The notes: generated by a model from the letters alone, not told the origin. Numbered from the stretch's first letter, positions 26,111-34,400 are shown. The stretch: DNA of 39,706 bases from an uncultured Oscillospiraceae bacterium (GCA_900549055.1 URNB01000009.1:1-39706), one strand, 5' to 3'. Numbers and translations are program-made.

Positions 26111-28348
26111 TTACAGTATCATCTGCTCCTGCTCGGCAGTACCGACAGGCTTTTTACTGCCCGCCGCAGGCAGGTTGCGCGTGCGGTAGCGGTGGTCGCC
26201 TTCTAAACTGTCCTTTTCGTAAATGCCGACCTCGGACAGCCTTTGCCCGCGCTTTTGGGTCATTACGGCTATGCCGCCGTTATCCTTTGTGGTCTTTGCG
26301 GGAACAGACGCGGTGTTCACTATAAGCATACGTCCGTTTGTGGATTTTAAGAGCAGCTCGGTATCCTCTTTTATAAAGAAAATACTGTGCAGAGTGAATT
26401 TATCGCAATATGCCTTTATAAGCTTTTTGCGATTGGTCTTTGTTTGGTAAGAGGAAAGCGGAACCTTTGCTATTCTGCCGTTATCAAACACAAAGAGCAT
26501 ATAGCCCTTATAATCGGCGGTTGCCACCATATAAACGGCGTTTTCAGCCTCCTCAAATTCAAGTTTTGAGGGTACATAATCGCCTAGCACGCTTGCCTTG
26601 CCATCGGAAAATTCCGATGTGCGGGATTTATAAACCTGTGATTTATTACTGAAGAACAAAAGCTCCTCTGCATTGGTGGACTCGACCGTTTGCGTAATCT
26701 CGTCCCCCTCTTTCAGCTTTTGCTCGCCGCTCATTCTGAGTGACTGCGGGGTTATTTTCTTGAAATATCCGTCCTTGGTAAAGAAAAGGGTCACGGGGGA
26801 GGTATCAAGCTCTATAGGCTCGTCCTCGCCGCTTTCCTCCGCCGCGCTTATAATCTCGGTCTTTCGTTCCTGCCCGTATCTTTCGGCAACTTCCTTTAAT
26901 TCCTTAATTATTATATTCAAAAGCTTTGAGCGGGAGTTTAAAACGCTCTCCATCTCGGCGATTTCTTTCATTAAATCTTCAATATCCGCCGTGCGCTTTA
27001 AAATATATTCGCGGTTTAAGTGGCGCAGCTTTATTTCCGCAACGTACTCCGCCTGAATTTCGTCTATTCCGAAGCCTATCATCAGGTTCGGCACAACCTG
27101 CGCTTCCTCGTCGGTCTCGCGCACGATTTTTATCGCCTTATCAATATCAAGCAGTATTTTTTCAAGACCCTTTAAAAGGTGCAGCCTGTCCTTTGCCTTT
27201 GATAGCTTGAAGTAAACGCGACGGCGCACACATTCCTCCCTGAACGCCACCCACTCGGAAATAATTTCCTTAACGCCCATAACGCGCGGCGAGCCTGCAA
27301 TCAAAATATTGAAGTTGCAGGAAAAGCTATCCTCAAGCGGGGTCATTTTCATGACCTTTTTCATAAGCTTTTCGGGGTCTGCCCCGCGCTTCAGGTCAAT
27401 TGTTATTTTAAGACCGTTTAAGTCTGTTTCATCGCGAATATCGTTAATTTCGGTTATTTTTTTAAGCTTTGCAAGCTCTATTACCTTTTCAATTATCGCC
27501 TCGCTCGTGGTAGTGGGCGGTATTTCGGTAATGTCTATGCAGTTCTGCGATTTATCGTAAGCGTATACGCCTCTCACCTTAAAGCTGCCGCGGCCAGTTT
27601 CGTAAATTTTTTCCATAGCCGCGCGGTCGTATAAAAGCTTACCGCCTATGGGAAAATCGGGGGCTAAAAGCGTGTCCGCCACGTTTATATCGTTATCCCT
27701 TATATAGCCAATGGTGGTCTCGCAAACCTCGCGCAGGTTAAACGGGCAAATTGAGCTTGCCATACCTACGGCAATACCCGTATTAGCGTTTACAAGCACC
27801 GAGGGGAAGGTGACGGGGAACAGCGTAGGCTCTTTCATGGTAGCGTCGTAGTTATCCACAAAATCTACCGTGTCTTTATCAATATCGGCAAAAAGCTCCG
27901 CCGCAATGGGAGAAAGCTTTGCCTCGGTATAACGCGAAGCGGCGTAAGCCATATCGCGCGAGTAGGCTTTACCGAACGAGCCTTTAGAGGCAACATACGG
28001 GTGCAAAAGCGCCTGATACCCCTCTGACAAACGCACCATGGTCTCATAAATAGCCGCGTCGCCGTGGGGGTTCAGCTGCATTGTGCGCCCCACTATATTC
28101 GCCGATTTTATTGTGCTGCCCTTTAAAAGTCCCATATTATACATGGTATAAAGCAGCTTTCTGTGCGAGGGCTTAAAGCCGTCTATTTCCGGTATCGCAC
28201 GGGATACTATAACACTCATGGCATAGGGCATATAGTTGGTTTCGAGCGTATCGGTTATCGGCTGCTCGACCGTAAGACCCGCACCGGCAATATAAGCGTT
28301 TATTTTCGGCTTTACCGACTTCGGTTCTTTTTTCTTTTTAGTCGCCAC
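26111..28348 (-). CDS. Type II topoisomerase A subunit, ParC-like (divergent)
   Basis: This 745-residue subunit cleaves and rejoins DNA in a type II topoisomerase. The catalytic tyrosine is Tyr140 in AASRYTEAKLSPIA. The N-terminal winged-helix region reads MPYAMSVIVSRAIPEIDGFKP, where gyrases have RALPDVRDGLKP. The quinolone-contact region reads NPHGDAAIYETMVR, with Ala and Glu at the positions equivalent to E. coli GyrA Ser83 and Asp87. A coiled coil lies at about 380-510, and the C-terminus is a short beta-pinwheel without a canonical GyrA box, which favours topoisomerase IV over gyrase. The start is GTG at 28348 with GAGG 8 bases upstream. It follows the ParE-like gene by 62 bases, so the two are co-transcribed. 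It could be a third, lineage-specific enzyme, since gyrase genes usually lie near dnaA. Confidence 0.85.
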   Translation of the reverse strand: MATKKKKEPKSVKPKINAYIAGAGLTVEQPITDTLETNYMPYAMSVIVSRAIPEIDGFKPSHRKLLYTMYNMGLLKGSTIKSANIVGRTMQLNPHGDAAIYETMVRLSEGYQALLHPYVASKGSFGKAYSRDMAYAASRYTEAKLSPIAAELFADIDKDTVDFVDNYDATMKEPTLFPVTFPSVLVNANTGIAVGMASSICPFNLREVCETTIGYIRDNDINVADTLLAPDFPIGGKLLYDRAAMEKIYETGRGSFKVRGVYAYDKSQNCIDITEIPPTTTSEAIIEKVIELAKLKKITEINDIRDETDLNGLKITIDLKRGADPEKLMKKVMKMTPLEDSFSCNFNILIAGSPRVMGVKEIISEWVAFREECVRRRVYFKLSKAKDRLHLLKGLEKILLDIDKAIKIVRETDEEAQVVPNLMIGFGIDEIQAEYVAEIKLRHLNREYILKRTADIEDLMKEIAEMESVLNSRSKLLNIIIKELKEVAERYGQERKTEIISAAEESGEDEPIELDTSPVTLFFTKDGYFKKITPQSLRMSGEQKLKEGDEITQTVESTNAEELLFFSNKSQVYKSRTSEFSDGKASVLGDYVPSKLEFEEAENAVYMVATADYKGYMLFVFDNGRIAKVPLSSYQTKTNRKKLIKAYCDKFTLHSIFFIKEDTELLLKSTNGRMLIVNTASVPAKTTKDNGGIAVMTQKRGQRLSEVGIYEKDSLEGDHRYRTRNLPAAGSKKPVGTAEQEQMIL

Positions 28349-28375
28349 AAACTTCCTCTTTTCTAAAATTTGTAA

Positions 28376-28410
28376 TATCTAATGTCTAACATCTAATATC
28401 TAACGTCTAA
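28376..28410. repeat. Heptamer tandem array (5 units) between the topoisomerase genes
   Basis: On the plus strand the units are TATCTAA, TGTCTAA, CATCTAA, TATCTAA and CGTCTAA: exactly 35 bases, ending at the base next to the parE-like stop codon. It is the same TTAGAYR heptamer as at 23215-23249, inverted. It sits inside a probable operon, so it is likely transcribed. Confidence 0.8.
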
Positions 28411-30393
28411 TCAGGATAAATCTGCCTCGTCAAGATACATATAGCCGTTTTCGGCTATAAAGTCCTTTCTGCCCTGCAAATCGTCCCCGAGCAGCAAATC
28501 AAACATCTGCGAGGTGCGCTCGGCGTCCTGCGGCATAACCTTTATAAGACGGCGCGTTTCTGGGTTCATTGTGGTAAGGTTCATCATATCGGGCTGGTTT
28601 TCGCCCAGTCCCTTTGAGCGCTGAATGGTGTACTTGCCATCCCCTATTTTGTCAAGAATATCAATTTTTTCCTTTTCGTCATAGGCGAAGTAGGTCATAT
28701 CCTTTGTGCCTATTTCGTAAAGCGGGGTTTCGGCGATGTAAATTTTTCCCTCGTTTATAAGAGTAGGCATTAAACGATATATCATCGTAAGAATAAGGGT
28801 GCGTATCTGGAAACCATCCACATCCGCGTCGGTACATATTATGATCTTGTTCCACCGCAGCGCCGAAAGGTCAAAGGTTGCAAGGCCCTTATTTGCTTTG
28901 GATTTTACCTCAACCCCGCAGCCCAATACCTTAATAAGATTGGTTATAATTTCACTTTTAAACACCTTTTCGTAGTCGGCCTTAAGGCAGTTTAATATTT
29001 TGCCCCTTACAGGTATTATTGCCTGAAATTCGGCGTTTCGCGCTAATTTGCATGAGCCTAAAGCCGAATCGCCCTCAACTATGAATACCTCGCGCTGCTC
29101 AACATCCTTTGAACGGCAGTCTACAAATTTATCCACCCTGTCAAGCATAGAGTTTGAGGATTGCAGTGTCTTTTTAAGGTTTATGCGCTCCCTTTCGCTG
29201 CGCTCGCGGCTGCGCTTGTTTACAAGCACCTGGTCGGCTATTTTATCCGCCTCGGCTTTATTTTCAATAAAATATACTTCAAGCTGATGCCGCAGGAAAT
29301 CGGTCATAGCCTCGTATATAAATTTATTGGTAATAGCCTTTTTGGTCTGGTTTTCGTATGAGGTTACGGTTGAAAACGAGGAAATAACCAGCACCAGACA
29401 TTCTTCAATATCCGAAAAGGTGATTTTGCTTTCGTTCGATTTATATTTGCCGCTTTGCTTTATATATGCGTCTATCTGTGAAACAAAGGCACTGCGGGTT
29501 GCCTTTTCGGGCACGCCGCCATATTCAAGCCAGCTTGAATTGTGGTAATATTCCTTTAATGTATGGCGGTTTGAAAAACAAAGCGCCGCATTTATTTTAA
29601 CCTTGTATTCAGGCTTGTCCTCGCGGTCTTTGCCCTTTCTTTCGGTCTGCCAAAACTGAACGGAGGAAAGCTTTTCCTCCCCTACCGTCTCATTTACATA
29701 GTCCTTAATACCGTTTTTATAAACGATTTCCTGCTGCACAAAGCGCGCGCCCTGCTGCTCTTTAAAAATAAACAACAGCCCGTCGTTTACAATTGCCTGC
29801 CTTTTAAGGGTATCAAGAAAATACTCGGTGGGAATATTAACGTCGGTGAAAACCTCAATATCGGGCTTCCAGCGGGTTTTGGTGCCTGTGTCCTTGCCGT
29901 CGTAAGGCTCTTTTTTGAGCCCGCCCACATTGTAGCCCTTTTCAAAGTGCAGGTTATATTTAAATCCGTCGCGCTTTATTTCAACATCCATATATTCCGA
30001 GGAATACTGGGTTGAGCAAAGACCTAAGCCGTTTAAGCCTACCGAATACTCGTAGTTTGCGCCGTCGTTCGTGTTATACTTACCGCCGGCATATAACTCG
30101 CAGTATAAAAGTTCCCAGTTAAAGCACTGCTCTTTATTATTAAAATCAACAGGTGCGCCGCGCCCGAAATCCTGCACCTCAATAGAGCCGTCGGCATACT
30201 TTGTGACAATTATCTTCTGCCCATAACCCTCGCGCGCCTCGTCTATTGAATTTGATATTATTTCAAAAACCGAATGCTCGCAGCCGTCAAGCCCGTCCGA
30301 ACCGAAAATAACGCCCGGACGCTTTCGCACTCTATCGGGACCCTCAAGCTTTTTTATACTGTCGTTGCCGTATTCCGCGGTGGTTTTCGCCAT
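28411..30393 (-). CDS. Type II topoisomerase B subunit, ParE-like (divergent)
   Basis: This 660-residue ATPase subunit has a GHKL fold with Glu44 and Asn48 (FEIISNSIDEA), DFGRG (75-79) and an ATP-lid reading GLNGLG (119-124) where gyrase B and ParE have GLHGVG. The TOPRIM part reads EGDSALGSCKLARNAEFQAI and DADVDGFQIRTL, where the usual forms are EGDSAGGSAKQGRDR and DADVDGAHIRTL. PVRGKILN is kept. The enzyme looks complete and probably active but is clearly off the main GyrB/ParE line. The start ATG at 30393 has an AAGGAG site and a strong promoter (30428-30457). The partner A subunit follows. Confidence 0.85.
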   Translation of the reverse strand: MAKTTAEYGNDSIKKLEGPDRVRKRPGVIFGSDGLDGCEHSVFEIISNSIDEAREGYGQKIIVTKYADGSIEVQDFGRGAPVDFNNKEQCFNWELLYCELYAGGKYNTNDGANYEYSVGLNGLGLCSTQYSSEYMDVEIKRDGFKYNLHFEKGYNVGGLKKEPYDGKDTGTKTRWKPDIEVFTDVNIPTEYFLDTLKRQAIVNDGLLFIFKEQQGARFVQQEIVYKNGIKDYVNETVGEEKLSSVQFWQTERKGKDREDKPEYKVKINAALCFSNRHTLKEYYHNSSWLEYGGVPEKATRSAFVSQIDAYIKQSGKYKSNESKITFSDIEECLVLVISSFSTVTSYENQTKKAITNKFIYEAMTDFLRHQLEVYFIENKAEADKIADQVLVNKRSRERSERERINLKKTLQSSNSMLDRVDKFVDCRSKDVEQREVFIVEGDSALGSCKLARNAEFQAIIPVRGKILNCLKADYEKVFKSEIITNLIKVLGCGVEVKSKANKGLATFDLSALRWNKIIICTDADVDGFQIRTLILTMIYRLMPTLINEGKIYIAETPLYEIGTKDMTYFAYDEKEKIDILDKIGDGKYTIQRSKGLGENQPDMMNLTTMNPETRRLIKVMPQDAERTSQMFDLLLGDDLQGRKDFIAENGYMYLDEADLS

Positions 30394-30683
30394 TAGCCGT
30401 ATCTCTCCTTATAATAACTCAAAGTATATTATACACCATTTTTCGCCTTTCCGTCAAGTATTTAAAATTCGGTGGTTCGTGTCAAGTTTTTCTAGGGTTT
30501 TTCAAAAAGATTTTTAAAGTGTTTTAACAATAAAATTTCAAATTTTTGAGCTATTCTTCAAATTACGTGTAAAGTTCAAAGTACGGTATAAAAAAGCAAA
30601 GTTATGAATTGCGCGAAAGGCAAAAATCGGCTTGCATGCCATATTTGCATAACAGCAGAAAGAGCAAGGCATGTAAAGGTTGA
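30394..30683. other. AT-rich intergenic region upstream of the topoisomerase operon
   Basis: Apart from the parE-like promoter, this stretch is AT-rich with short T and A runs. From about 30603 one frame can be read as a continuation of the AraC-type remnant broken by a stop at 30681-30683. Confidence 0.5.
30428..30457 (-). promoter_or_regulatory. Promoter of the parE-parC-like operon
   Basis: TTGACG (30457-30452) and TATAAT (30433-30428) are spaced by 18 bases on the minus strand. A second perfect TTGACA lies 24 bases further upstream (30482-30477) but lacks a good -10. Confidence 0.7.
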
Positions 30684-31055
30684 AATGATCTTTTCTTCAA
30701 TATCCCGACTTATGATACCAAAGAGCACGCCGTTAATATGCTGCGGATATATGATTATATAGAGCGGCATATCTGCGAGGAGCTCAAGCTTGCGGGAATA
30801 ATGGCGCTGACGCCTAATTGCTTTTCTCATCACTTTAAAAAAATAAACGGGATTACCGTTTGCGATTATATAAACGCCAAGCGAATCGAAAAGGCGACAA
30901 AAATTTTTACCTCCGGAAGCAACAAGCTGACCATGCTCGAAATTGCACCAACCTGCGGCTTTAATAATACGGTTCACTTTAATAAAATGTTTAAGAAGTA
31001 CAGGGGCTTTACGCCGAGCCGATTAAAAGCCGACCCGAAGCTACTTTGTCATTAA
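30684..31055 (+). pseudogene. AraC-type DNA-binding domain remnant
   Basis: The ATG at 30738 opens 105 codons that read as a C-terminal AraC helix-turn-helix domain: YDYIERHICEELKL, LTPNCFSHHFKKINGITVCDY, then CGFNNTVHFNKMFKKYRGFTPSRLK. The frame is open and similar back to 30684, where a TGA ends it, and no sensing domain is present. The first helix lacks one or two residues and the second helix is altered (LTMLEIAPTCGF in place of the usual IAxxCGF context). No ribosome site is evident at 30738. It is probably the decayed end of a regulator, though a short free-standing DNA-binding protein is possible. Decay has not reached its last 100 codons. Confidence 0.65.
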
Positions 31056-31072
31056 CACTTTAATAAGGGCGC

Positions 31073-31111
31073 AAAATAACCCCCTTCGGGATACAAAAGC
31101 CTCAAAGGGGG
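31073..31111 (-). terminator. trxB terminator
   Basis: On the minus strand CCCCCTT (31111-31105) pairs with AAGGGGG (31086-31080), followed by TTATTTTGC. It lies about 25 bases after the thioredoxin reductase stop. Confidence 0.65.
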
Positions 31112-31136
31112 CATGTTTCTGTTCGGGCAATTTTAA

Positions 31137-32051
31137 TCAACCTATAAATTTACAGGCGGCATATGCGGCGGCTGCACCGTCGGCAGCAGCTGTGGTCAAT
31201 TGGCGAAGCGCCTTCGTTCGGCAGTCACCGGCAGCGAAGATACCGGAGCATGAGGTCACACAATCCTCGCCCGCTTTTATAAAGCCGCCGTCATCAAGCT
31301 CCGCCGTATTTTTGCAGATATCATTCTGCGGCAGGAAGCCTATCGCAACAAACAAAGCCTCAACCGAAATATCGCGGCTTTCACCTGTCCGTTTATTAAG
31401 GACGGTTATTTTTTGCAGACCCTGCTCCCCTGCAAGCTCGGTTATTTCCGAATCGAATTCATAGCGGATGTTGTTTTTTTTGCGCAGCTTTTCCGATAAA
31501 ACCGGGTCTGCGCGGAATTCGGAGCGGCGGTGTATTACCGTCACGCTTCTGCAAATATCCGAAAGAAAAAGCGCGTCGGTCACCGCGGTATTTCCCCCGC
31601 CGCAAACCGCAACATCCTTTCCCTTAAAAAAGGCCCCGTCGCACACCGCGCAATATGATATGCCGTGACCCGCAAGCCTTTCCTCATTTTCAAGTCCAAG
31701 CCTTCTGTGTGTAAGTCCCGCCGCAATTATAACCGCACGGCACTTGTATTTGCCGTAATCGGTTATCACCGTTTTGTATTCTCCGTCCGTTAAAATTTTC
31801 ACGGCGTTATCGATTTCAAACTCCGTGCCGAGACCCTTTGCTTGGGAATAAAGCCTGTCGGAAAATTCAAGACCGCTGATTTTTATAAAACCGGGGAAAT
31901 TTTCAACCTCCGGTGAATAGACAATCTGACCGCCGAAGGCATTTTTTTCGAGCACCAAAACCGATTTTTCGGCGCGCCGTGCGTAAATTGCCGCCGTAAG
32001 CCCCGCACAGCCGCCGCCGATTATAACTATATCATAAATTTTTCCTTCCAT
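31137..32051 (-). CDS. trxB: Thioredoxin reductase (NADPH) family flavoprotein
   Basis: This 304-residue FAD enzyme has the FAD-binding GGGCAGLTAA (12-21), the redox-active CAVC (134-137, in SYCAVCDGAFF), a pyridine-nucleotide site CGGGNTA and a C-terminal FAD motif GIFAAGDCRTKALRQLTTA. It reduces thioredoxin, or a ferredoxin-linked equivalent in anaerobes. The frame is open 19 codons further upstream, but the ATG at 32051 has a perfect GGAGGA site 8 bases ahead and matches the family start, so it was chosen. It is divergent from the ECF sigma gene. Whether NADPH is the donor cannot be read with certainty. Confidence 0.93.
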   Translation of the reverse strand: MEGKIYDIVIIGGGCAGLTAAIYARRAEKSVLVLEKNAFGGQIVYSPEVENFPGFIKISGLEFSDRLYSQAKGLGTEFEIDNAVKILTDGEYKTVITDYGKYKCRAVIIAAGLTHRRLGLENEERLAGHGISYCAVCDGAFFKGKDVAVCGGGNTAVTDALFLSDICRSVTVIHRRSEFRADPVLSEKLRKKNNIRYEFDSEITELAGEQGLQKITVLNKRTGESRDISVEALFVAIGFLPQNDICKNTAELDDGGFIKAGEDCVTSCSGIFAAGDCRTKALRQLTTAAADGAAAAYAACKFIG

Positions 32052-32130
32052 TTTTATGTCCTCCAAAAATATTTTTAACTTCCTTGCCCAATTTATCCTT
32101 GAACACATTTATAAAAAGCATTATTATATT

Positions 32131-32158
32131 TGTAACCGTTTTATATGTTTGAAACGTT
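32131..32158 (+). promoter_or_regulatory. Possible ECF-type (autoregulated) promoter
   Basis: TGTAAC (32131-32136) and CGTT (32155-32158) are spaced by 18 bases. Many ECF sigma factors recognise TGTAAC or TGAAAC with CGTC or CGTT at 16-17 bases and drive their own gene. Transcription would start just before the sigma gene's ribosome site. The spacing is slightly long, so this is tentative. Confidence 0.35.
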
Positions 32159-32176
32159 TTAAAAGAAGAGGGGGCG

Positions 32177-32716
32177 ATTTCGACGTTTATTTCGGCGTTT
32201 GATACAGAGGATGAAAAAAGCAAATTTGAGAAAATATATTATAAATACCGTGATATGCTCTATGCGTGCGCGCTGAAGATAGTTAAAAACAGCGCAGACG
32301 CGGAGGATGTTCTGCATGACGCGTTTATAAAGACAGCGAAAAGCATTAAGCAGATAGACGATATAGGCTCAAGGCGCACTGCGGCGTATCTTACGGTAAT
32401 AACCAAAAACACCGCCTATGACCGTCTGCGCCGCCTTAAAAGGCTTAACGAAACGCCGATCGATACCTGTGAACTCGCAGCGGATGACGCGCTTATTGAG
32501 GAGCTTGCCGAAAAAACGGAGTACGAAGACCTGATTGCCGCAATCAAAAGCGTGCCGACGCCGTATAATGAGGTTTTATTTCTGCATTATGTGAACGAGC
32601 TGCCTGTCAAAAAAACGGCGGCGCTGCTTGAGAGAAAGGTATCAACCGTAAAAATGCAGCTTGTGCGCGGCAAAAAGCTGCTGCTGCAGGCATTAAGGGG
32701 GCAGGAAAATGAATAA
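32177..32716 (+). CDS. RNA polymerase ECF-type sigma factor (non-standard start)
   Basis: This is a short sigma-70 family factor. Region 2 is YYKYRDMLYACALKIVKNSA and SAEDVLHDAF-like, continuing to YLTVITKNTAYDRLRRLKR. Region 4 has the helix-turn-helix VKKTAALLERKVSTVKMQLVRGKK. The first ATG (32255) would cut into region 2. The frame is open and sigma-like back to about 32177 (STFISAFDTEDEKSKFEKIYY), but contains no ATG, GTG or TTG after the stop at 32150-32152. ATT at 32177 lies just after AAGAGGGGG and gives the expected N-terminus, so I infer an ATT start (179 residues). A sequencing error is the alternative. The start of the next gene overlaps its end by 8 bases, suggesting a sigma/regulator pair. 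Confidence 0.8.
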   Translation: MSTFISAFDTEDEKSKFEKIYYKYRDMLYACALKIVKNSADAEDVLHDAFIKTAKSIKQIDDIGSRRTAAYLTVITKNTAYDRLRRLKRLNETPIDTCELAADDALIEELAEKTEYEDLIAAIKSVPTPYNEVLFLHYVNELPVKKTAALLERKVSTVKMQLVRGKKLLLQALRGQENE

Positions 32717-33899
32717 TTCCGTTCTGAAAAAAGCGTTTATTGAAGCACAGCTTGATATCCCCGCAAACGGCGCACATGAATTCTCCCGCGAATTTGATAT
32801 GCGGATGGAAAGGCTTATCCGTATGCAGAGCGGGGTCTGCAGGCTTATAAACACCGCAGGCAAGCGCGCCGCCTGCATAGCGCTTGCGGCAGTGCTGTCG
32901 CTTACCGCGGCGGCATGCGGCATCAGGGAGGTAAGAGAGCCGCTTATAAGAGAAATAAAGCGGATGTTTGTTAACGCGCGCCAGCTTTTCGAGGGTACGC
33001 AGGCGGAAAGCATATCCTCTCTCCTCCCCGCAGAGATAGAAAAAATCGTTGCGGCCGACCGTACCGATAAAAACGACGCCGAATACACAATAGACGACCC
33101 AGAAAAAATTAAAAGCTTTATAAAAATAATGACCGATACCGCTTGGTATAAGCCTGATGATAACCCACAGGATTCGGAGCTTAATTCCTATTGGAGCTTT
33201 GAGTTTTACTCTGCCGACGGCAAATGCTTATCAAAGCTTGATATGTGCCGTACAATCTTCTCGGACGCTTATGTGATAATACAAAAGGACAGAGAAAAGC
33301 ATATTTTCCGAATTTCGGATAATGTGTATTCCGAGCTTTTGTGCTTTACAAATAAGAGATATTATCTGCATAATTCTTCGCTGCCCGTCCCGAGCGAGGA
33401 GGTATGCACCGCAGCGGAGGAGCGCATAACCGAGGGCTTGAATAAGACCGAAAAAAAGCGTGTGGAAAGGGAAATACGCGACGCGCATTATGCCGTTGAG
33501 GAATTTTTACTGAATAATGTATCGCTTTTAAAATCAAAGGACAGCGCTTACTGGGACTGCCTTGAAAGCAACGAAGGCTTTTTAGACCCGATAACGAACG
33601 AAAAGAAGGAATTTGATGTTAACAAGCGGGTGAAATCGGCGCTTTCGTATATCATTTATAAGTTAAACGATAAGGAAAGCGGCAATAATCTGAAAAAAGC
33701 GCTTGAAATTTGGGAGCGCGGCGTGAGGGAGCATAATTTGGACGATCTCTTCACCGCGCACGAATATATTCATGATTACGATTATTTTGCAATTAACTAC
33801 CCGACACATTATGTTTACGATGCCCGCGCCGATTTTCAGGGAATTGACGATTATTTCGGCAAAACGGAGAAATCGTCAAAGCAGGACGCATCCGAGTAA
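32709..33899 (+). CDS. Membrane protein, probable anti-sigma-type partner of the ECF factor
   Basis: This 396-residue protein is not recognised by name. It has a cytoplasmic N-terminus of about 48 residues, one transmembrane helix at about 51-71 (ACIALAAVLSLTAAACG), then a large extracytoplasmic part rich in charged residues with an Asp/Glu-rich tail. The middle (about 115-200: TIDDPEKIKSFIKIMTDTAW, then a WSFEFYSADG strand) looks like the small ligand-like domains found after ECF sigma genes in Clostridia. It overlaps the sigma gene by 8 bases, so the pair is translationally coupled. An anti-sigma role is inferred from position and topology only; no zinc-binding HxxxCxxC motif is present. 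Confidence 0.7.
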   Translation: MNNSVLKKAFIEAQLDIPANGAHEFSREFDMRMERLIRMQSGVCRLINTAGKRAACIALAAVLSLTAAACGIREVREPLIREIKRMFVNARQLFEGTQAESISSLLPAEIEKIVAADRTDKNDAEYTIDDPEKIKSFIKIMTDTAWYKPDDNPQDSELNSYWSFEFYSADGKCLSKLDMCRTIFSDAYVIIQKDREKHIFRISDNVYSELLCFTNKRYYLHNSSLPVPSEEVCTAAEERITEGLNKTEKKRVEREIRDAHYAVEEFLLNNVSLLKSKDSAYWDCLESNEGFLDPITNEKKEFDVNKRVKSALSYIIYKLNDKESGNNLKKALEIWERGVREHNLDDLFTAHEYIHDYDYFAINYPTHYVYDARADFQGIDDYFGKTEKSSKQDASE

Positions 33900-33920
33900 A
33901 CCGTTCGGCTTGTTTTACCG

Positions 33921-34400
33921 CTATTTATGGTACGCTCCGCCCGAATTTATTTTATAAGCACGGTAAAGCTGCTCAAGCAGCAGCACTCTGAAAAGCTGAT
34001 GCGGAAAGGTCATTTTTGAAAACGAAAGCCGAATATCAGCAGTTCTTTTCACCTGCTCCGCAAGCCCGTGCGAGCTGCCTATTATAAAGGTAAAGGGCGT
34101 GCCCGAATTATCCGCCGCGCGAATTTCAGCAGCTAATTCCCCGCTTGAAAGCATTTTGCCCTCAATGCAAAGGGCGGCTGTGCGGCTGCCTGCGGGGATT
34201 CGCTTTAAAATCTGCTCCGCCTCGCGGTCAAGCGCGGCGGATATTTGTGACCCACTCGGCTTATCGGGCAGCTTAAAGGGCGAAAACTCCGCAATCTTCA
34301 AATCGCAAAAGCCGCGCAGCCGCTTTATATATTCGTCTGCCGCGTCCCGCAGATATTTTTCCTTAAGCCCCTCGGGGGCTATAAGAGTTACCTTCATCAT
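33921..34400 (-). CDS. rlmH: 23S rRNA (pseudouridine-1915-N3) methyltransferase RlmH
   Basis: This 159-residue SPOUT-class enzyme methylates N3 of pseudouridine 1915 in helix 69 of 23S rRNA. The full length matches the family. Signatures are LCIEGKMLSSGELA, the SAM-binding FIIGSSHGL and the diagnostic C-terminus FPHQLFRVLLLEQLYRAYKI ending GGAYHK. Its start overlaps the stop of the metallo-hydrolase gene by 4 bases (ATGA), so the two are coupled. Two adjacent ATG codons (34400 and 34397) are possible starts. Confidence 0.95.
   Translation of the reverse strand: MMKVTLIAPEGLKEKYLRDAADEYIKRLRGFCDLKIAEFSPFKLPDKPSGSQISAALDREAEQILKRIPAGSRTAALCIEGKMLSSGELAAEIRAADNSGTPFTFIIGSSHGLAEQVKRTADIRLSFSKMTFPHQLFRVLLLEQLYRAYKINSGGAYHK

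Noticed and set aside
28376..28410. Heptamer array as a CRISPR-like array
   Set aside because: The units are contiguous 7-mers with no spacers, and no cas genes are present.
30576..30977. Minus-strand open frame of 133 codons opposite the AraC remnant
   Set aside because: The plus strand encodes a recognisable AraC helix-turn-helix here; the minus-strand product has no family features and no ribosome site.
32212..32274. ATG at 32212 as the start of the ECF sigma gene
   Set aside because: It is in another frame, which ends after 21 codons, so it cannot start the sigma protein.
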